A stretch of 40,509 bases of DNA from Candidatus Cloacimonadota bacterium. GTDB lineage: Bacteria > Cloacimonadota > Cloacimonadia > Cloacimonadales > JAJBBL01. Both the position numbers and the translations under genes were made by a program. The stretch lies in contig JAHYIR010000018.1 of assembly GCA_019429305.1 (NCBI GenBank), positions 1 through 40,509 on the forward strand. The letters run 5' to 3'. The notes below the pieces were generated by a model. It was not told the origin of the DNA, did not search any database, and saw nothing but the letters and a program-made list of their open reading frames with translations. Positions 35,834-40,509 of the stretch are shown here, piece after piece; the first letter of the stretch is position 1, and every line of letters starts with the position of its first letter.

Positions 35834-36907
35834 ATGGCAAAATTCATGACGATTAACGAAGTATATGATCTGATAATTACTGTCTTTATCAACCTTGGTG
35901 TACCGGAAGAAGAAACGAAAATCTGTGCTGATATATTGATCGCTTCCGATCTCTCTGGCATTGAGTCGCACGGTATAGGTCGTTTGAAGATGTATTATGA
36001 TCGTATCAAAGCGGGTATTCAGAAACCTATAACCAAGATAGATATAATCTCCGACAAGGCAGCTACAGCAGTTTGGGACGGCAATCACGGTATGGGTCAC
36101 GTTATCGGTCATCACGCTATGCAAAAAGCAATAGAAAAAGCTCGTCAATTCGGGATAGGTTCGGTAGCTGTCAGAAACTCAACTCACTACGGGATCTGTG
36201 GTTACTATGCCAAAATGGCTATAAAAGAAAATATGATCGGTCTCACCTTCTCCAATGCCAGACCTTCCATAGCTCCTCTTTTTGGAGTAACACCCCTCTT
36301 GGGAACTAACCCTATCTGTTTCGGTGCCCCTTCTGACATGGATTATCCCTTTCTCTATGATGCCGCAACCTCAATAACACAACGTGGTAAAATAGAGGTT
36401 TATGCCCGTGAAGACAAAGCAACTCCGGAAGGTTTAGCCATAGACAAAGAAGGTAACCCCCACACAGAGTCGGTTCAACTTTTAAGGGATCTTACTCAAG
36501 GAACTGCCTCTCTTCTCCCAATCGGAGGAGACAATGAAATCACCGGCGGACATAAAGGATATGGTCTGGCTGCAATGGTTGAGATTCTCTGTGCTGCATT
36601 ACAGAACGGTAGTTATATGGATCAACTAACAGGTTCGGAAAATGGTAATTTGGCACCTTACAAATTGGGACATTTCTTTATGGCGATCAATATCTCTTTC
36701 TTTATCGATCCTCAAATATTTAAACAGACAGTCGGTAACATAATGCGAAAATTACTTGCTTCTCAGAAAGTTGTCGGACAAGAGAAGATCTATGTTGCCG
36801 GAGAAAAGGAATACCTTAACGAACAGCGCGTTAGAAAAGAGGGTATCTATATAACCGATAAACTCGAACAAGATATCGAATTCATGAAAAGAGAACTAAG
36901 TATCTGA
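35834..36907 (+). CDS. Ldh2-family malate/L-lactate dehydrogenase
   Basis: A 357-residue NAD(P)-dependent oxidoreductase of the malate/lactate dehydrogenase type II (Ldh_2, YlbC/AllD-like) family, unrelated to classic Rossmann MDH. Diagnostic motifs are ADILIASDLSGIESHGIGRL (S45, H46), MGHVIGHHAMQKAIEKA, VRNSTHYGICGYYAKMA with the catalytic-region His near 117, GTNPICFGAP, and GGHKGYGLAAMVEILCAAL. Length fits the family. Substrates in this family include malate, lactate, ureidoglycolate, sulfolactate and delta1-piperideine-2-carboxylate, so the assignment to one is not possible. AGGA seven bases upstream supports the start. It stands alone between repeat-filled gaps. Confidence 0.88.
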   Translation: MAKFMTINEVYDLIITVFINLGVPEEETKICADILIASDLSGIESHGIGRLKMYYDRIKAGIQKPITKIDIISDKAATAVWDGNHGMGHVIGHHAMQKAIEKARQFGIGSVAVRNSTHYGICGYYAKMAIKENMIGLTFSNARPSIAPLFGVTPLLGTNPICFGAPSDMDYPFLYDAATSITQRGKIEVYAREDKATPEGLAIDKEGNPHTESVQLLRDLTQGTASLLPIGGDNEITGGHKGYGLAAMVEILCAALQNGSYMDQLTGSENGNLAPYKLGHFFMAINISFFIDPQIFKQTVGNIMRKLLASQKVVGQEKIYVAGEKEYLNEQRVRKEGIYITDKLEQDIEFMKRELSI

Positions 36908-36954
36908 TACATCAAAATATTTAAGGGTAGCATGAAATATTGTTTATCAGTATT

Positions 36955-37021
36955 CTTAATCCTTCGATACATTCTGCTGTCAGTTAAAGCAAGAAACTAT
37001 CAGCAGAACACTCAGGACGAA
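36955..37021 (-). repeat. Palindromic interspersed element, copy 2 (inverted)
   Basis: The reverse complement reads TCCTGAGTGTTCTGC...GCAGAATGTATCGAAGGAT and matches the element at 3757-3822. Its inner arms (36973-36985 and 36995-37007) pair at 11 of 13 positions. The loop sequence differs from copy 1, while the arms are kept, which is what structure-preserving drift would produce. Confidence 0.65.
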
Positions 37022-37348
37022 ACAATTTTGTTAATATACGACAGTATTGAGGAAGAATGGTTGAATTAAATTGAATCTTTCATCCGCTTGTATTCTTTTT
37101 TTTATCTCTTCTAAGCTATCCTTCAAGTGGACTTCTCTACCTACTACTTACTTTTTTTCGCTCACTCTCTTAGTCTCTCCCTCGACTTTATCCCTTCAGC
37201 AAACTTTTAAGATGACACACATTTTTCTGTTGATTTCCGATTGCAGACAATAGAGCATCTCTTTTTTTAAAGCAGCTAGTTAAGTTTGATCGTAGACCAA
37301 TATTGGATGGTGGGTGGGATTCGATCATCCGGTATTACAACTAATGGT

Positions 37349-37444
37349 GTTAAGAAAACCGTACGAGAATCTGCTTCGCAGCTACTGTTAGACGGGCGAA
37401 GCGAGATGTTTAGCGAAAAAAGCAGATGCGAGAAGGTTTTTAAC
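37349..37444. repeat. Nested inverted-repeat structure
   Basis: Outer arms GTTAAGAAAACC (37349-37360) and GGTTTTTAAC (37435-37444) pair with a bulge. Middle arms ATCTGCTT (37369-37376) and AAGCAGAT (37420-37427) are perfect. Inner CTTCGC (37374-37379) and GCGAAG (37396-37401) give an alternative stem. This may be a folded RNA or a decayed palindromic element. Confidence 0.5.
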
Positions 37445-37479
37445 CGTTAATTGTAGAGCCGGGAGGTTTTCTTTGCCTA

Positions 37480-37503
37480 TTTCTTTTTCCGAAGAAAAAG
37501 AAA
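37480..37503 (-). terminator. Possible terminator hairpin after the sugar transferase gene
   Basis: Perfect 10-bp arms TTTCTTTTTC and GAAAAAGAAA around a 4-base loop, six bases past the stop codon. On the minus strand the loop is a C(TTCG)G tetraloop, which stabilises RNA hairpins. No T-run follows, so termination is uncertain. Confidence 0.35.
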
Positions 37504-37508
37504 AAACA

Positions 37509-39104
37509 TCATTGATAACAATCCAACGACTTCACTCTCCGGGTCAGGATATTAAACAGTGCCTTACAGAGATAAACACAATCGGTAGTAAAAGGTTTTT
37601 TCATGTGTCTTTCTAAATATTTCCTTTCCGATACAAGTAAATCGGGTAAATTAGTTACCTTATCTGCCGTATATACAGGGATCAGTCCCGGCTTGATCTT
37701 CAACCTCATCTCTTTTATATCGTTCGGATATTGCTCAAAGAAATGCACACTTAAAGCCCTCGTGCCGATTATCCGCAAATCACCTCTGAATAGGTTAATA
37801 AATTGTGGTAACTCATCAATCCAATATCTTCTGAAAAACCTGCCCCAATCCGTGATCCGGAAATCATTGGCAAATTTGCCGGAATTGGAGACGGAATGAA
37901 GAGTGTGAATATATTCTTGCAGATATTCAGAATAAGGATGCATCGTACGCAGTTTATAGCAAAAGAAGATCTTTCCGTTGAGCCCTACCCTTCGTAATTT
38001 AATTATTGGTCCGTAGGATGGATTAATATCTTGCGACGGTTCTTTTATCTTTTTTACAATGAAATACATCATCCCATCGATATCTTTATATCCCAACAGC
38101 TTGAAGCCGCAGAAATATAGCCGACCCAGAATCTCTGTTTCGGGTAAGGAACGATTTTTCCCTTGGGAAAGGGCAAAATAGAGTCCCTGAGTTAAGGGAA
38201 TCTTAGGCAAAATTCTTCGATAAATAAAGTCAAAGAAATAGAAGATATTTCCGAATAACTTCCCGAAACTCCTTTTAAACCTGTTATAACGTTGCCCTAT
38301 CGTTTCACCGCAACAGATAAAGACACCACCTTCGGCCAGATTCTCATTAACCTTGATGAAATAACGATTGACCCTTCTAAAATCATTCACCGGATGCAGA
38401 TTGATAAACAACTGCTGTGATCCGGGATCAAAATGCTCAATATTGAAGATTGTCGAGCTCTTAAGCACCATACTCGCTCTGTCGGAGAATGATGTTAAGC
38501 TGACAGTGTCATTTATGAAGTTGAACAATTCCGAACATTTATTCAGATAGTTTCTCCATAGTTTAAGCATTACCGTATCCGCGACTACATCCTCGCCAAA
38601 GGGAGGAACATACGGTAATACTTCCGCTAAATTTGAGCCGTTATTAGTATAGAAAGTACCGGTTCTCAATTTATCCGACTGAGTGATAAAAACTCCCCTC
38701 TCATCAATGTCAGTATCCTTATAAAACCTGAAAGTATAATAAACAAGAGTAAAGATTATCAGTTCTAAAATAGTTGTTAGAATTATGGTACCAAAGACGA
38801 TCAATCTGGAGTAAAAGAATAGTTGGAAGAAGTACATTGCCACAAAGACAATGGCTAAAGCCATAATATTGTCTCGCATTACACAAATAATTACATTGAT
38901 CAATTTCTTTGGTGGTTTGAAGTCGTATTTACACCCTAAAATTGAAACTACAATCCAGATAATGGTAAACCCGATCAAAGGTCGCGAATAATTACGAATT
39001 ATAATCCTCGTACCTGCCCGATGCCAAGCTACCAAAAAGAAAGCAAAGCCGACGATAAAGATATCAAGCAGGCAAAGAAAGCAACCATAAATCTTGTACT
39101 TCAT
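37509..39104 (-). CDS. Polyprenyl-phosphate sugar-1-phosphate transferase (long sugar transferase)
   Basis: A 531-residue membrane protein. The first 130 residues hold about four transmembrane helices (FLCLLDIFIVGFAFFLVAW; IGFTIIWIVVSILG; ALAIVFVAMYFF; IVFGTIILTTILELIIFTLVYY). A soluble middle part near 180-350 (FINLHPVNDFRRVNRYF...EGGVFICCGETI...GRLYFCGFKLLGYKDIDG) resembles the middle region of long Bacteroidetes sugar transferases and looks somewhat methyltransferase-like. The C-terminal 180 residues are the bacterial sugar transferase domain (RRVGLNGKIFFCYKLRTMHPY; FRITDWGRFFRRYWIDELPQFINLFRGDLRIIG). Usual GPRP is GTRA here. It would start lipid-linked glycan synthesis. The start used is ATG 39104 with AGGAG three bases before; a TTG ten codons upstream is weaker. 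Confidence 0.87.
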   Translation of the reverse strand: MKYKIYGCFLCLLDIFIVGFAFFLVAWHRAGTRIIIRNYSRPLIGFTIIWIVVSILGCKYDFKPPKKLINVIICVMRDNIMALAIVFVAMYFFQLFFYSRLIVFGTIILTTILELIIFTLVYYTFRFYKDTDIDERGVFITQSDKLRTGTFYTNNGSNLAEVLPYVPPFGEDVVADTVMLKLWRNYLNKCSELFNFINDTVSLTSFSDRASMVLKSSTIFNIEHFDPGSQQLFINLHPVNDFRRVNRYFIKVNENLAEGGVFICCGETIGQRYNRFKRSFGKLFGNIFYFFDFIYRRILPKIPLTQGLYFALSQGKNRSLPETEILGRLYFCGFKLLGYKDIDGMMYFIVKKIKEPSQDINPSYGPIIKLRRVGLNGKIFFCYKLRTMHPYSEYLQEYIHTLHSVSNSGKFANDFRITDWGRFFRRYWIDELPQFINLFRGDLRIIGTRALSVHFFEQYPNDIKEMRLKIKPGLIPVYTADKVTNLPDLLVSERKYLERHMKKPFTTDCVYLCKALFNILTRRVKSLDCYQ

Positions 39105-39388
39105 ATACTCCTGACCATCCGGACAAAGATACAACTACATTTTTCTCTGAGCAATAGCATTAACCTTAGATGTGTACTACTACTCATTTTTTATTATTTA
39201 CTTACCAATCATTTTTTGTCAACATATTTCACCCCCAACTTTTCTCTCCCTGCTTCGCTCCCAATCGACTTGCTTAACTCCCTTTGGTTTTTTGCTACTT
39301 ACTATCTACTACTTACTTCTTTTTCGCTCCCTCTCCCCCCTCGATTTTTCCTTCCAATGGACTTGCTATTCTTCTTCATGTTTTTTTA

Positions 39389-39420
39389 CTAGTAGCTAGT
39401 AGCTGGTAGCTAATAACTAT
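39389..39420 (+). repeat. CTAGTAG heptad array 1
   Basis: Contiguous 7-base units CTAGTAG, CTAGTAG, CTGGTAG, CTAATAA and a partial CTAT. Confidence 0.82.
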
Positions 39421-39589
39421 TTCTTCTTGCTACCCTTCCTCTGGTTTTTTCGCTCGTAACTTTTTTTCTCCCTGCTAATCCTTTCGCTAGTGCATCATAT
39501 TTTTTTTCTCCGTGTCCTCTGTGTCTCCGTGGTTAGTCTCCTTCTTGCTACACTCCCAATGGACTTGCTTTGCTTCTTTATGTTTTTTA

Positions 39590-39628
39590 CTAGTAGCTAG
39601 TAGCTGGTAGCTAATAACTAGTAACTAT
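39590..39628 (+). repeat. CTAGTAG heptad array 2
   Basis: Contiguous 7-base units CTAGTAG, CTAGTAG, CTGGTAG, CTAATAA, CTAGTAA and a partial CTAT. The first four units match array 1 base for base; the fifth is extra. Confidence 0.82.
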
Positions 39629-39643
39629 TCTTTCTTGCTAATC

Positions 39644-39846
39644 CTCCCAATGGACTTGCTTCACTTATAAAGGTTTTCATTATAAATTCTACATTATACA
39701 TTATACATTATACATTGTAAATTACTGCATCGCAGCTAAGCTCCCGCTGGTGCATCCGTGTGTATCCTTTTCTAATCTGTGTCTATCCGTTGTTAATGCT
39801 TGCTATCCTTCCTCTGGTTTTTCCAGTTCACTGATCACTGATCACA
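39644..39846 (+). repeat. Composite cassette, copy 1
   Basis: The order is CTCCCAATGGACTTGCTT, TTTTCATTATAAATTCT, ACATTAT heptads (four units, 39691-39718), CTGCATCGCAGCTAAGCTCC, CGCTGGTGCATCC, the decamer module, TTAATGCTTGCTATCC, CTTCCTCTGG and GATCACT heptads (39826-39846). Confidence 0.85.
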
Positions 39847-40169
39847 TCCTTCTACTTATATATGCATCACAAAAATCACTTTTCGGCAAAAATTCCTTTT
39901 TTTCCTCTTTATATTATCTCGTCAGTACCCTTATCTGTAAAGTATTTCAGAGAATCTAAAAAATAATCAAAATTCTTCCGGAACGCAATAAACCGGCATC
40001 TTGATTTCTAACATTTAGCTACACAATCACTTCAGCACCTTTATGGGATTATTTTTAGTGAAGTTAACAAACAAATCATGACTTCTATTTTTTTTATTTT
40101 ATAGGAATGTTTAGAAAGATTATTCTCTTTATCACTGGCTGAAGCCGGTGTTCCAATCTTCCTGCTACA

Positions 40170-40326
40170 CTCCCAATGGACTTGCTTCACTTATAAAGGT
40201 TTTCATTATAAATTCTACATTATACATTATACATTGTAAATAACTGCATCGCAGCTAAACTTCCGCTGGTGCATCTGTGTTCATTATTTTTCATCCGTGT
40301 CTATCCGTGGTTAATGCTTGCTATTC
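40170..40326 (+). repeat. Composite cassette, copy 2
   Basis: Same order as copy 1 but with three ACATTAT-type units (40217-40237) and a decamer string of four clean 10-base units (CATCTGTGTT, CATTATTTTT, CATCCGTGTC, TATCCGTGGT; 40272-40311). It lacks the CTTCCTCTGG and GATCACT end and abuts copy 3 directly. Confidence 0.85.
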
Positions 40327-40509
40327 CTCCCAATGGACTTGCTTCGCTTCTAAAGATTTTCATTATAAATTCTACATTATACATTGTACATTGCTGCATC
40401 GCAGCTAAGCTCCCGCTGGTGCATCCGTGTGTATCCTTTTCTAATCTGTGTCTATCCGTTGTTAATGCTTGCTATCCTTCCTCTGGTTTTTCCAGTTCAC
40501 TGATCACTG
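40327..40509 (+). repeat. Composite cassette, copy 3 (cut by window end)
   Basis: Same order, with units ACATTAT, ACATTGT and ACATTGC (40374-40394). From the CTAAGCTCCCGC block to GATCACTG it is nearly identical to copy 1. The sequence stops inside the GATCACT heptads. Confidence 0.85.

Larger units (their letters stand above)
36908..37508. other. Intergenic repeat region
   Basis: No credible gene. It contains a reverse-oriented copy of the CTGAGTGTTCTGC palindromic element (about 36955-37021), a CTACCTA CTACTTA heptad pair (about 37138-37151) next to an AAGTGGACTT fragment, the GACCAATATTGG...GGGTGGG module (about 37293-37318), a nested inverted-repeat structure at 37349-37444 and a 10-bp hairpin at 37480-37503. 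Confidence 0.72.
39105..40509. other. Large non-coding repeat mosaic
   Basis: About 1.4 kb with no believable gene; the short open frames in it are T- and C-rich repeat translations. It is built from recurring modules: CCAATGGACTTGCTT (at about 39352, 39555, 39646, 40172, 40329), CTAGTAG heptads, CTACTTA heptads, ACATTAT heptads, a GCATCGCAGCTAAGCTCCCGC block, decamer ATCYGTGT/ATCCGTGGTT strings and GATCACT heptads. The stretch 39850-40160 has only AT-rich unique-looking sequence. The array continues past the end of the window. Confidence 0.82.

Noticed and set aside
39021-39399. Two short plus-strand open frames near the sugar transferase start
   Set aside because: Their translations are Leu/Phe/Ser-rich products of T-rich repeat DNA with no ribosome binding site or motif.
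39644-40509. Possible CRISPR array from regularly repeated cassettes
   Set aside because: Units are 150-200 bp, irregular in length and made of submodules; there are no short identical repeats separated by unique spacers and no cas genes.
31564-40509. Insertion sequence as source of the repeats
   Set aside because: No transposase, integrase or reverse transcriptase fragment was found in any frame of the repeat-rich gaps.
1-40509. tRNA or rRNA genes
   Set aside because: I saw no cloverleaf-like segment with a GGTTCGA-type T-arm in the gaps and no rRNA-like sequence.

Overview
The window is an AT-rich bacterial chromosome segment with about two dozen convincing protein genes and no rRNA, tRNA, CRISPR array or intact transposase that I could find. 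Gene content points to a Gram-negative member of the FCB side of the tree, most likely Cloacimonadota-like. Two large secreted proteins end in a FlgD-like/type IX-sorting-style tail. There are two GWxTD-domain proteins, an ExbB-ExbD-TonB set, a patatin fused to an outer-membrane barrel, a membrane pyrophosphatase of the K+-dependent type, and a long Bacteroidetes-style sugar transferase. The taxonomic placement is inference from family content; no marker gene was compared.

Layout. 0-6.3 kb: two secreted surface proteins (GLUG repeats; right-handed beta-helix) separated by a hairpin-rich intergenic region. 6.4-9.7 kb (minus): a two-gene flavoprotein dehydrogenase unit (DAO-type FAD subunit plus a four-module FAD/Fe-S electron-transfer fusion). 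9.9-12.7 kb (plus): PflX-like radical SAM protein, thioredoxin reductase, MltB-like lytic transglycosylase. 12.7-14.2 kb (minus): DegP/HtrA protease. 14.4-18.9 kb (plus): membrane pyrophosphatase and patatin-Omp85 protein. 19-21.6 kb (minus): folP-cdaA-coaE. 21.8-23.7 kb (minus): exbB-exbD-tonB. 23.8-31.6 kb (minus): dnaE, two overlapping GWxTD genes, then a CsgG-like/TPR protein that ends at a clear intrinsic terminator. 32-39 kb: nucleotide-sugar dehydrogenase (minus), compact MetK (plus), Ldh2-family malate/lactate dehydrogenase (plus) and a polyprenyl-phosphate sugar transferase (minus).

The intergenic DNA is strongly partitioned. From about 6.4 to 31.6 kb genes are tightly packed and repeats are almost absent. 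From 31.6 kb to the end, and between the two surface proteins, gaps of 0.3-1.4 kb are filled with several families of short repeats. These include arrays of 7-nt units of at least four different sequences (GATCACT, ACATTAT, CTAGTAG and CTACTTA types), a 10-nt family (ATCYGTGT/ATCCGTGGTT type), a 200-bp direct repeat, and hairpin elements present in opposite orientations. The modules recur in different combinations in separate gaps. This shuffled, period-7 repeat mosaic is the most unusual signal in the window.

Functionally, much of the window concerns the envelope: surface proteins, proton-motive-force energised outer-membrane transport, periplasmic proteolysis, murein cleavage, barrel-anchored lipase, c-di-AMP synthesis and polysaccharide precursors. 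It is mixed with core metabolism (folate, CoA, SAM, thioredoxin) and replication (DnaE).
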